Assembly (NCBI GenBank): GCA_031271905.1
Contig: JAISUT010000034.1
Span: forward strand, 1 to 63,880
Direction: 5' to 3'
DNA from: Acidobacteriota bacterium
Lineage (GTDB): Bacteria > Acidobacteriota > UBA6911
Length of the DNA stretch: 63,880 bases
In this document: one piece after another, positions 40,869 through 48,558 of the stretch
Numbering within the stretch: position 1 is the stretch's first letter
Layout of the letters: every line of letters starts with the position of its first letter
Notes under the pieces: model-generated
What the model was told of the DNA's origin: nothing
Database searches by the model: none
What the model saw: only the letters and a program-made list of their open reading frames with translations
Translations under genes and position numbers: made by a program

Positions 40869-42068
40869 ATGGCGACCATATTGAGGCACACGCTGGAATG
40901 GCTGTTCCTAGTCCCCGTCATCGGCGGCTCGGTCTACGCGCTCCTGTGCCTGTGGGCGGTCTTGCGCTTCCGCTTGCAGGCGCGGGCGCGCAAAGCCGCA
41001 AACGCCGCCGCCGGCGCAGACGCCGCGCCCTGGCCGCCGGTCACGATCCTGAAGCCGATATGCGGCATGGAGAAACGGCAGGAGGAGAACCTGCGCAGCG
41101 CCTGCACGCAGGACTATCCCGACTACCAAGTCGTCTTCTCCGTGCAGTCGGACGGCGATCCGGCGCTCCCCCTGCTGCGCAAGCTGCGGCAGGAGTTCGG
41201 CGACGACCGCGTCTCCGTAGCCGTGGAGAGCTTCCGCACGGGGACTAACGGCAAGGTCAACAACATGATCGGCGGCCTGCGCCACGCGCGCCACGACGTG
41301 CTGGTCATCAGCGACAGCGACGTCCTGCTCAAGCCCGACTACCTGAAGGCCATCGTCGCGCCCCTGGACGACCCCGGCGTCGGTTGCGCCTGCACCTTCT
41401 ACAAGGCCGCCCACGCGGACGCCTGGTACGAGAAGGTCGAGCTGCTGACCCTGAACGCCGACTTCATCACCAACGTCCTTTTCGCCCACGCCAGCGGCGC
41501 GTCGAAGTTCTGCCTCGGCGCCTCGGCCGCCATCCGCCGCTCGACGCTGGAGGAGATCGGCGGGCTGGAGGGGTTGTCCGACTACCTGGTGGAGGACTAC
41601 GAGATGGGGCGGCGCGTCTGGGAGCATGGCAAGAAGGTGGTCACCGTCCCCTATTTCGTCGACACGGTCGTGGACTTGAAAAGCCCCTCCGCTTGGTGGA
41701 ACCACCAGGTCTACTGGGATCAGAACACCCGTGCCGCCCGCCCCTACGCCTTCCTCTCCACCGCGCTCATCCGCTCGGTGCCGTTCGCGTTCCTCTTCGC
41801 CGCCTTGCGGCTCGCCGACCCGGCGGGCCTCGCCGTCCTGGGCGGGGCGATGGCGTTGCGCCTCCTGACGGCGGCGGGCGTGCTGGGCTGGGGCTTGCGC
41901 GACCGCGAGGGGTTGCGCGCGCTCTGGCTGCTCCCCTTCCGCGACCTGTCCTCGCTCGGGACCTGGCTGCTGGCGTTCACCCGGAGGACCACCGTCTGGC
42001 GCGGCGCGAGCTTCGTCCTGACCAAGGACGGGCGGCTCGTGGACACGGAACGCGAGCCGGTCTTGTGA
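40869..42068 (+). CDS. hpnI: HpnI-like glycosyltransferase (GT21/ceramide glucosyltransferase type)
   Basis: A membrane glycosyltransferase of 399 residues. HpnI in hopanoid producers adds N-acetylglucosamine to bacteriohopanetetrol. An N-terminal membrane anchor is followed by VTILKPICGMEKRQEENL and FSVQSDGDPA. The metal site is in ISDSDVLLKPDYL, and the acceptor region is LVEDYEMGRRVWEHG with HQVYWDQNTR after it. Two or three C-terminal membrane helices end the protein. Start ATG 40869 has a GGGAGGGG site. It is followed 2 bases later by hpnK, so the two act together. Confidence 0.82.
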   Translation: MATILRHTLEWLFLVPVIGGSVYALLCLWAVLRFRLQARARKAANAAAGADAAPWPPVTILKPICGMEKRQEENLRSACTQDYPDYQVVFSVQSDGDPALPLLRKLRQEFGDDRVSVAVESFRTGTNGKVNNMIGGLRHARHDVLVISDSDVLLKPDYLKAIVAPLDDPGVGCACTFYKAAHADAWYEKVELLTLNADFITNVLFAHASGASKFCLGASAAIRRSTLEEIGGLEGLSDYLVEDYEMGRRVWEHGKKVVTVPYFVDTVVDLKSPSAWWNHQVYWDQNTRAARPYAFLSTALIRSVPFAFLFAALRLADPAGLAVLGGAMALRLLTAAGVLGWGLRDREGLRALWLLPFRDLSSLGTWLLAFTRRTTVWRGASFVLTKDGRLVDTEREPVL

Positions 42069-42070
42069 CG

Positions 42071-42955
42071 ATGGCGGACTTAGGGCGCGCCCCCGCGCGG
42101 GGTTCTAAAAAAGTCATCGTCACCGGCGACGACTTCGGGCTGGCGGCGGCGGTGAACGAGGCCGTCGTCCTCGCACACGCGGGCGGCATCCTGACCTCCG
42201 CCAGCCTCATGACCGGCGCGGGGCATTGCGCCGACGCGGTGGAGAAGGCGCGCAGGCACCCGACCCTGCGCGTGGGGTTGCACCTGACGCTGGTGGAGGG
42301 GCGCCCGGTCTCGCCGCCCGGCGAGGTGCCGGACCTGGTGGACGCCGGCGGCGAGTTCTCCACGCGGTTGGTGCGCTCCGGATTCCGCTTCTTCTTCCTC
42401 CCCGGCGTGCGCCGCCAGCTCGAACGGGAGATACGCGCCCAGTTCGAGGCGTTCGCGCGCACGGGCCTCGCCCTCGACCACGCCGACGCGCACAACCACA
42501 TGCACCTGCACCCCACGGTGCTCGGCCTGATGCTGGACGTGGGGCGGGAATACGGGCTGCCGGCGGTGCGCCTGCCCAAGGAGCCTCCCGTGCGCTCTTG
42601 GCGGGCGGCGGGCGGGAGCCTGGCGCCGCGCCTAGCCTCGGCGGCGTTCCTCGCCCCGTGGACGTTCCTGATGAAGCGGCGGCTCGGGCAGGCCGGCGTC
42701 AAATGCAACGACCACCTTTTCGGCATGTCCACCAGCGGCGCGATGACCGAGGGGACGTTGCAAAGGATATTGCGGAACCTCCCCGACGGGGTCACGGAGC
42801 TGTGCTGCCACCCCGCCACGCGGCGGTCGCCGGAGACGGATCGCACGATGCCCGCCTACCGCCACGAGGAGGAGTTCCAGGCGCTCACCGGCGACGCGTT
42901 GCGCCGGACTTTGCGGGAGGTCGGAGCCGACGCCGTCGCCTTCGGCGACCTGTGA
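42071..42955 (+). CDS. hpnK: HpnK-like YdjC-family deacetylase
   Basis: A soluble carbohydrate deacetylase of 294 residues in the YdjC/ChbG family. In hopanoid synthesis HpnK removes the acetyl group left by HpnI. The metal-binding Asp pair is in VTGDDFGLAAAVNEAV, and DHADAHNHMHLHP gives the His residues. ELCCHPATRR matches the C-terminal block. It begins 2 bases after the hpnI stop. The third enzyme of the known cyclitol-ether route, radical SAM HpnJ, is not in the window. Confidence 0.82.
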   Translation: MADLGRAPARGSKKVIVTGDDFGLAAAVNEAVVLAHAGGILTSASLMTGAGHCADAVEKARRHPTLRVGLHLTLVEGRPVSPPGEVPDLVDAGGEFSTRLVRSGFRFFFLPGVRRQLEREIRAQFEAFARTGLALDHADAHNHMHLHPTVLGLMLDVGREYGLPAVRLPKEPPVRSWRAAGGSLAPRLASAAFLAPWTFLMKRRLGQAGVKCNDHLFGMSTSGAMTEGTLQRILRNLPDGVTELCCHPATRRSPETDRTMPAYRHEEEFQALTGDALRRTLREVGADAVAFGDL

Positions 42956-43001
42956 CGGTCGGCCCCGCCCGCCGGGACGCCGTTTTGAAAGGAGGCAACA
43001 G

Positions 43002-43385
43002 ATGCTACGAGTCGTCATCGCCATGGTCATCGCCACCGGCGCGGCAGCCCTCGGACAGATACTGGTCAGCAAGGGGATGAAGGAGGTGGGGAGCTTGGAG
43101 ACCTACGCGCCGCTGGCGCTGGCGTCCTATTTCTGGCACGCCTTGTGCAACCCCTACGTCATCGGCGGCACCATCCTGAACGCCGTGTTCTACTTCCTGT
43201 TCCTCGCGGCGCTGTCGTGGACAAACGTCACGGTGGCGTTGCCCATGACCGCCATCGAGTACGGCTTCGCGGCGGTGCTGGCGGTGCTGATCCTGAAAGA
43301 GGGCGTGCCCCCGGTGCGCTGGATGGGCATAGCGATGGTCATCGTCGGGGTGATCCTCATCGCCAGGGGCGGAGGGGACGACTAG
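43002..43385 (+). CDS. small EamA/DMT-type membrane transporter
   Basis: A 127-residue inner-membrane protein with four helices, the size of SMR-like or half-EamA proteins. The segment TNVTVALPMTAIEYGFAAVLAVLI and the terminal GIAMVIVGVILIARG are typical. A very good ribosome site (AAAGGAGGCAACAG) precedes it, 46 bases after hpnK. By analogy with ArnE/ArnF, which flip a lipid-linked aminosugar, it could move the HpnI/HpnK product or its lipid. That role is inference from context. Confidence 0.75.
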   Translation: MLRVVIAMVIATGAAALGQILVSKGMKEVGSLETYAPLALASYFWHALCNPYVIGGTILNAVFYFLFLAALSWTNVTVALPMTAIEYGFAAVLAVLILKEGVPPVRWMGIAMVIVGVILIARGGGDD

Positions 43386-43455
43386 GCGGCGCGTCTCCGC
43401 CCGCGACGCGACAGGCGCGCGGCGCCCCCGCCCGGGCGGCGCGCCGCGACCGCGG

Positions 43456-46400
43456 TCACGATGCGGAGGAGAACACCTCCACGCGCGGGAGGTAGACCAC
43501 GAAGACGTTGCCCTTCTTCGGGTCGTTGGTGGTCGCCAACCAGCCTCCCAGCCGGTCCACCGCCGAGCGGACGGAGGCGTTCCGCCGTTCGGGTTGCGCC
43601 GCGACCCCGTCGATGCCGAAGCTGGCGCGCACATAGGTCCCCGAGGGCAGGTCCGGGGGCTCGTCCTCGCCACCGCCCGCCGTCTCCACGTTGGCGGTCT
43701 CGATGGTGAGTATCCCGCCGAGCGGCAGCGACTCCCGCGCCGAGGTCATGATGTTGCCGACCAGTTGGATCGCCTCGCTCCGTTCGGCGGCGATCCACCC
43801 CAACTGCGGCTCCAGCGCCATTTGCAGGTCGATGTCCTCTCCCGTCAGGTTGTGCAGCAACGCGCCGTTGTCCGTGATGACCTCGTTGAAGTTCAGCAAC
43901 GAGGGGGTTTTCTCGGTCTTATGCGACGCGGAGATGAAGCGGTTCGCGTACTTGATGCCGCGGCTCGCCTTGAGCCTGATCGCCTCCGCCAGCCTCTTCA
44001 CCTCGTTGTCCCCGGCGGTCGCCAGCAACTGCTCCGAGGATTGAGTCAAGGAGGCGCACAGGTCTTGGAAGCTCTGGATGGTGGCGAGCGCCAGGTCCCC
44101 GGCCGATTCCAGCTTGCGCATGTGCCGGATCTCCTCGCCGCGCAAGTGCGACTGCGAGATGTCCATAAGGATGCGCTCCACGACCGGCTCGCCACCGCCC
44201 GCCTGCGGCACCAGCGTGGCGTACTCCTGTATCTGGATCAACCTGCCGTCGGCGGCCTGGAAGGTCCAGCCGACGCCTTCGAGCTTCCCCTCCTCCTCCA
44301 GCCGCCTGCCGAGCGACCCGGTGAAGGCGTAGAGCCGGAAGCGCTCCTTGCCGGTCCGGCCGAGCGCATCCTCGGCACCCTCGTAACCGAACATCCGCGC
44401 GGCGATGTCGTTGCACTCGATGACGAAGCCGTTGCGGTCCGCCAACGCCATCCCGACGGCGGTGTACTGCGACAGGCGCTGGCAGCGCAGGTTGCCCGCC
44501 ACGGAGACGGCGGCGGTGCTCTCGGCCTCGGCCTGCTCCCGCTCCAGTTCCGCGCGCGCCGCCTCGGCGGCGTCGTATTTGCGCGACAGCTCCTCTATCC
44601 GCACCTTGGCGTCCTGGAGCTCGGCATGGAGGCTGGCGCGCATCCGCTCCGCCTCCTGGAGCCGCTGCTCCGCCTTCTTCTGCGCCGCCTCCAGATCGGA
44701 TATCTCCACCACGTACTTCTCGGTGAGCTGCGAGACGTTGTTCTCCGTGCTGCGCAAGGCGTCGGCGAGCGCCGAGTGCTGCTTTTCGATCGAGTCCTGC
44801 AACGCCGCCTGCACCGCGTTCTTCTGCGCCTCGGCAGCCTGCAACTTCAGCTCCAAGTCCCGCCGGGCCTTCAACTGCTCGCCCTTCTCGCCGTTGTACT
44901 TCTCGATCAGCTCCGCCAGGCGGCTCTCCGTGTCCTTGAGCGCGGCTTGCAGGGTCGCCCGCTGCTCGTCCACCGCGCGGTACTTGGACTCCAGCTCGGC
45001 GTCGGCGCCGTCCGCGTCGGAGGAGCGCCGGATGGAAAGCTCCGCCACGCGGTTCTCCGCGTCTTTCAAGGCTATCTGCGCGGCGAGGCGCTGCGCCTCG
45101 ACGTTGCGCACCTTCTCCTCCAGTTCGCGGATGGTCCGCCTCTGCTCGACGCGTTCCGTCTCGTACTTCTCCGCCAGCTTGCGCGCCTGCGCCCCGTCCA
45201 TCTGCGCCGCGCCCCCGTCCAACCGCTCCTGGAGCCGTCGCAACTCGTTGCCCAGCCCGTCGCGCTCCGCCTCCGCCTCGGCGCACTCCTCCTCGGCGGC
45301 CTTGCAACGCCGCTCCAGCTCCGCAAGGCGCTTCTCGTACTTCGCCTCGACGGCGGCGACGTCGTCGGGGCGCCGCTTCCGCGCGGAGTCCGCCCCGGTC
45401 AGCGAAGCCGCCAACGTGTTGCGCTCCTTCTCCACGGCGCGGAGCTTCCCCTCGAGCTCCCTCTTCTCCTCCGCCCATCCCCCGGCGTCCCCGCCGGCGG
45501 CGTCGGACATCGATTGCAGGATCTGCCCCCTGGCTTCGTCCAGCTCGCCTTGGAGCGCGAGCGCCTGCTCCTCGGCGGCCTGCGCCCGCCGCTCCAGCTC
45601 CACCCTGAGGGCCTCCCACTTCAGGCGCTCCGACTCCGACCCCTTGTCGGATTCGGCGCTCTCCAGCGCCTGCGCCAGGGAGTCGCGCTCCTCCTTCGCG
45701 GCGGAGAGCTTCTGCCCGTATTCCGCGTGCAGCTCCTCCTCCTTCTGCGCGAGCCTCGCCTCGGCCTGGTCCAGCGCCTCCTGGGAGATCGCCAACTGCT
45801 CGTCCCTCTCCTTCAGGCGCGACTCCAGCTCGCCCTTGGCCTGCTCGGCGGACTGCAGCCTCTCGCGCGCGGAGCGCAGCTCGGCGAGCTCGGCTTCGGA
45901 CGCGCGGGCCGGGCCTCCGTCCTGCTGCGCCAGCTCCAAGGCGCGGCACCGTTGGTCGGCGGCGGCGAACCGCTGCTGCAAATCCTTGAACTGCGCCTCG
46001 TATACTTTCAACGACTGCGTCAAGGCGTCGCACTTCTGCTGCAAATCCTCGTTCTTGCTGGGAGAGGCGACGACGCTGGAAGTCAGGTGGATGGTGGTGA
46101 GCACGCACGCCGCGCCGCCGGGGTCGCGCAACAACGGTGTCCCGCGCAACTCCAAAGAGGCGGAGGAGCCGTTCAGCCCCTTCCAGGCGATGCGGATGGA
46201 CGCGCCCGCCCAGCCGGTGACGGTCGAGAGGAACGCCAATATCTTCTCGCGCTCGTCCGGCGGCGCCAGTTGCAACAGGTTCTTCCCCGCCACCTGGTTG
46301 AGGTTGTTGGCGCCCAAGATGCGCAAGCCCGCCTGGTTGATCGCCAAGATGGTGCCGCTCGGCGCGATCTGCGCCACGCCCACCGGCAGCGATTCCACGA

Positions 46401-47310
46401 TCTGCCGCAGGCGGGAGCCGCGGGTCTTGAATATCTCCTTCTCCCGCGCCAGATCCCGCACCATGACCTCCTTCTCGATCACCGGGATCAGCTTCTGGAA
46501 GTAGTTCCCCGCCTTGACGACGCTGACCGCCGCCCCCGCGCGGGCTGCGCGCGTGGGGGTGTCCTCGTCCCCGACGCGGGTCAGGAGCACGACCGGGGTG
46601 TCGGGGGCCTTCAACAGGGCGCTTTTGACGGCGCCCAGGGTCTGCGCGCCCAACGCCTCGGCGTCGATGACCACCAAGTCCCCGGCGGGCGCGTCGCCGC
46701 GCTCGGGGAGGTTCAACGACCCGTCGGGGGACGTCTGCACCTGCGCCAAGACCAGGTTCTGGGTCTGGGCGACGTGCCCGCCCAGCTCCGAAGCCTCGTC
46801 GCCGACGTAAAGCACCCGGACTTTCCTGACCGGCTTGCCGACCGCGCCTGCGGCGGCCATAGCAGGGGCATGCGCCGAGGCCGCACCCACACTCGCGCCT
46901 GCGCCCGCGCCGGTTGGGGCAGGCGCGGCGGCGGCGGGGCGCGGCGCCTCGACCGCCTGTTGCAACGACTCCGCCAAGACGGCGCCGTAGCCGGGCCGCT
47001 TGGTGACGAACCGGTCGATGCCCAGGTCGTTCAACGCCCTGGGGATCTCCTTCGTGTCCGGCTCCAGCAGGAACAGGATGTGCGCGCGGCGGTTCACCTG
47101 CCTGGCGGCGTCCGTCAAGATGGAGCAATCGCCGCGGGACACGGAGCTGTCGAAGATGATCGCCCCGAAACCGCTCGACTCGTGCAACTCCTTCAGCGCG
47201 TCCTGGGTGTCGAACACCGTCTGGAGCTGCACGGTCGGCATGTTCTTGGTCAACTCGAAAGCGAGTATGGTCGCTTCACGGGAGTTGTTGCTAACAAATA
47301 GAATATTCAT
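43456..47310 (-). CDS. double receiver-PAS-coiled coil-PAS protein with degenerate histidine kinase core
   Basis: A cytoplasmic protein of 1,284 residues. A receiver-like domain (about 1-125) lacks the N-terminal acidic pair (ILFVSNNS). A second one (about 165-290) keeps GDE, VVIDAEAL and VVKAG. Then come PAS (about 300-420), roughly 500 residues of uninterrupted Ala/Glu/Lys/Gln heptads, and a second PAS (about 945-1055). The end resembles a NtrB-type kinase, but the phospho-acceptor His is missing: the usual AHDFNN position reads IQSFQD. The N-box Asn is Ser (TSARESLP) and G1 reads ASFGIDG. It is thus a likely pseudokinase scaffold. ATG 47310 follows AGGATATG. It is 110 bases after a PilZ gene. 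Confidence 0.85.
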   Translation of the reverse strand: MNILFVSNNSREATILAFELTKNMPTVQLQTVFDTQDALKELHESSGFGAIIFDSSVSRGDCSILTDAARQVNRRAHILFLLEPDTKEIPRALNDLGIDRFVTKRPGYGAVLAESLQQAVEAPRPAAAAPAPTGAGAGASVGAASAHAPAMAAAGAVGKPVRKVRVLYVGDEASELGGHVAQTQNLVLAQVQTSPDGSLNLPERGDAPAGDLVVIDAEALGAQTLGAVKSALLKAPDTPVVLLTRVGDEDTPTRAARAGAAVSVVKAGNYFQKLIPVIEKEVMVRDLAREKEIFKTRGSRLRQIVESLPVGVAQIAPSGTILAINQAGLRILGANNLNQVAGKNLLQLAPPDEREKILAFLSTVTGWAGASIRIAWKGLNGSSASLELRGTPLLRDPGGAACVLTTIHLTSSVVASPSKNEDLQQKCDALTQSLKVYEAQFKDLQQRFAAADQRCRALELAQQDGGPARASEAELAELRSARERLQSAEQAKGELESRLKERDEQLAISQEALDQAEARLAQKEEELHAEYGQKLSAAKEERDSLAQALESAESDKGSESERLKWEALRVELERRAQAAEEQALALQGELDEARGQILQSMSDAAGGDAGGWAEEKRELEGKLRAVEKERNTLAASLTGADSARKRRPDDVAAVEAKYEKRLAELERRCKAAEEECAEAEAERDGLGNELRRLQERLDGGAAQMDGAQARKLAEKYETERVEQRRTIRELEEKVRNVEAQRLAAQIALKDAENRVAELSIRRSSDADGADAELESKYRAVDEQRATLQAALKDTESRLAELIEKYNGEKGEQLKARRDLELKLQAAEAQKNAVQAALQDSIEKQHSALADALRSTENNVSQLTEKYVVEISDLEAAQKKAEQRLQEAERMRASLHAELQDAKVRIEELSRKYDAAEAARAELEREQAEAESTAAVSVAGNLRCQRLSQYTAVGMALADRNGFVIECNDIAARMFGYEGAEDALGRTGKERFRLYAFTGSLGRRLEEEGKLEGVGWTFQAADGRLIQIQEYATLVPQAGGGEPVVERILMDISQSHLRGEEIRHMRKLESAGDLALATIQSFQDLCASLTQSSEQLLATAGDNEVKRLAEAIRLKASRGIKYANRFISASHKTEKTPSLLNFNEVITDNGALLHNLTGEDIDLQMALEPQLGWIAAERSEAIQLVGNIMTSARESLPLGGILTIETANVETAGGGEDEPPDLPSGTYVRASFGIDGVAAQPERRNASVRSAVDRLGGWLATTNDPKKGNVFVVYLPRVEVFSSAS

Positions 47311-47420
47311 CATATCCTGCTTAGATTCGGTTGCCGCAAGCATATTGACCCAACCCCTCGATGCCACATGATTGGAGACCTGTTGAGAACCGCGGTCTCC
47401 CGCCAGACCCTATATCGACC

Positions 47421-48278
47421 CTACCAGTCGTTCAATGCGTCGTTGGCGTCAAAAGAAACCCCGAAGCCGTCCGGCGCGAGGACGTTGAACACAAGCGCGT
47501 CCTCGTGCTTCATCGCCGGGCCGAGCTCCTCGTCCTCGGAGCGCCCCGTCGAGGCGTGGGCGGCGGTTTCGAAAATATCGGGGGTTTCAAACACGGGCGG
47601 CGGCGCGGGCGGCGCCCACGACGTCGGCGCCTCCTGCCGCGACGGTGACGCGACGGTCTGCTTGGGCTCCGTCACAGCCCTGTCGTTACCCCCCATGGCC
47701 ACGGTCAACGCCGCAGCCACATCCAACTCCGCCTCCTCCACAGGTCTCACTTCCACAGCCTTCTCCACTTTGTCGGTTGTCGCCATCGCCGCCGCAGGGG
47801 CGGGCGCATCCAGCTTCGGCGCCGCAGCCGCCACCGGGGCGGGCGCCACAGTCTCCGCCTCCGCCTCCGCGCCCTCGTCCGCGGCGACGTCGATGGCGGC
47901 CTCCTCGGCGGCGTCGGCGTCGGCGTCGGAGGCGGTCGCAGCGGGCGGCTCAAGGTCGTCCAACATGGTCAAAGGATTCTCGAAAACGATTGCAGACTGG
48001 TAGATGGGGGTTCCCTGCAAGGACTTGATGGAAGACCGGAGCACGGAGCCGGTGATCCTGAAAGTCCCCTGGGTCGTGATCACCTTGAACACGATCTTCA
48101 TCTGCGGCCGCAGTCGGACATCCGTTTCTATCAAGGCGCCGCCACGGGAGATGTCGACGACATGCGCCTCGTTCCCCTGGTTGAGCGTGATCCCTTTCAA
48201 GAAAGGGATGTTTTCAGGATTGAGCCGGGGCCATTGCCGTCTGGCTACCGCATCGGAATCATCTTTCGTCTTTTTCAT
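47421..48278 (-). CDS. PilZ domain c-di-GMP receptor with acidic Ala-rich tail
   Basis: A 285-residue cytoplasmic protein. The N-terminal ~105 residues are a PilZ domain with both c-di-GMP motifs: RxxxR in RRQWPRLN and D-x-S-x-x-G in VVDISRGGALIET. Residues ~110-240 are a low-complexity Asp/Ala/Glu/Pro linker. The last ~45 residues (RSEDEELGPAMKHEDALVF to the end) look structured and acidic, perhaps a docking tail. It precedes the pseudokinase gene on the same strand by 110 bases, so the two are probably one operon and may bind each other. No other domain is recognised. Confidence 0.9.
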   Translation of the reverse strand: MKKTKDDSDAVARRQWPRLNPENIPFLKGITLNQGNEAHVVDISRGGALIETDVRLRPQMKIVFKVITTQGTFRITGSVLRSSIKSLQGTPIYQSAIVFENPLTMLDDLEPPAATASDADADAAEEAAIDVAADEGAEAEAETVAPAPVAAAAPKLDAPAPAAAMATTDKVEKAVEVRPVEEAELDVAAALTVAMGGNDRAVTEPKQTVASPSRQEAPTSWAPPAPPPVFETPDIFETAAHASTGRSEDEELGPAMKHEDALVFNVLAPDGFGVSFDANDALNDW

Positions 48279-48405
48279 CGCACTCGTTTTTCCATGTCAA
48301 TCCAGTCGGTCATGTGCCATACCAAAACCTTCTGTTGGTACACTCAAATAATCGGCGGAGCGTGCAGAAAGTTTAGATTCTATTCGCTTCGGAGAGCTTT
48401 TATTG

Positions 48406-48424
48406 CCCCGCGCCAATCGCGGGG
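48406..48424. other. hairpin between the UbiD-family gene and the PilZ gene
   Basis: CCCCGCG (48406-48412) and CGCGGGG (48418-48424) form a perfect 7-bp stem with loop CCAAT. The 280-base gap around it holds the PilZ leader and no gene. It may mark the transcript end of the upstream UbiD-family gene, though no T-run is present on the minus strand. Confidence 0.35.
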
Positions 48425-48558
48425 TTTGCGGGGCATGCGGGCGCGACGTCATAGGACCGTTGTTAAACACGCCCCGCGAAGCCCGCGGCGGCGGCGGTTT
48501 TTAGCACTATCCCCTTAGTCCGCGCCTTCGCATTTGGCGGAAGGGGGGTGCCGCCCGG

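Noticed and set aside
43594-47301. A 1,235-codon open frame antisense to the coiled-coil protein
   Set aside because: It has the same Arg/Leu/Val composition as other shadows. The coiled-coil frame shows PAS and receiver motifs and a proper ribosome site.
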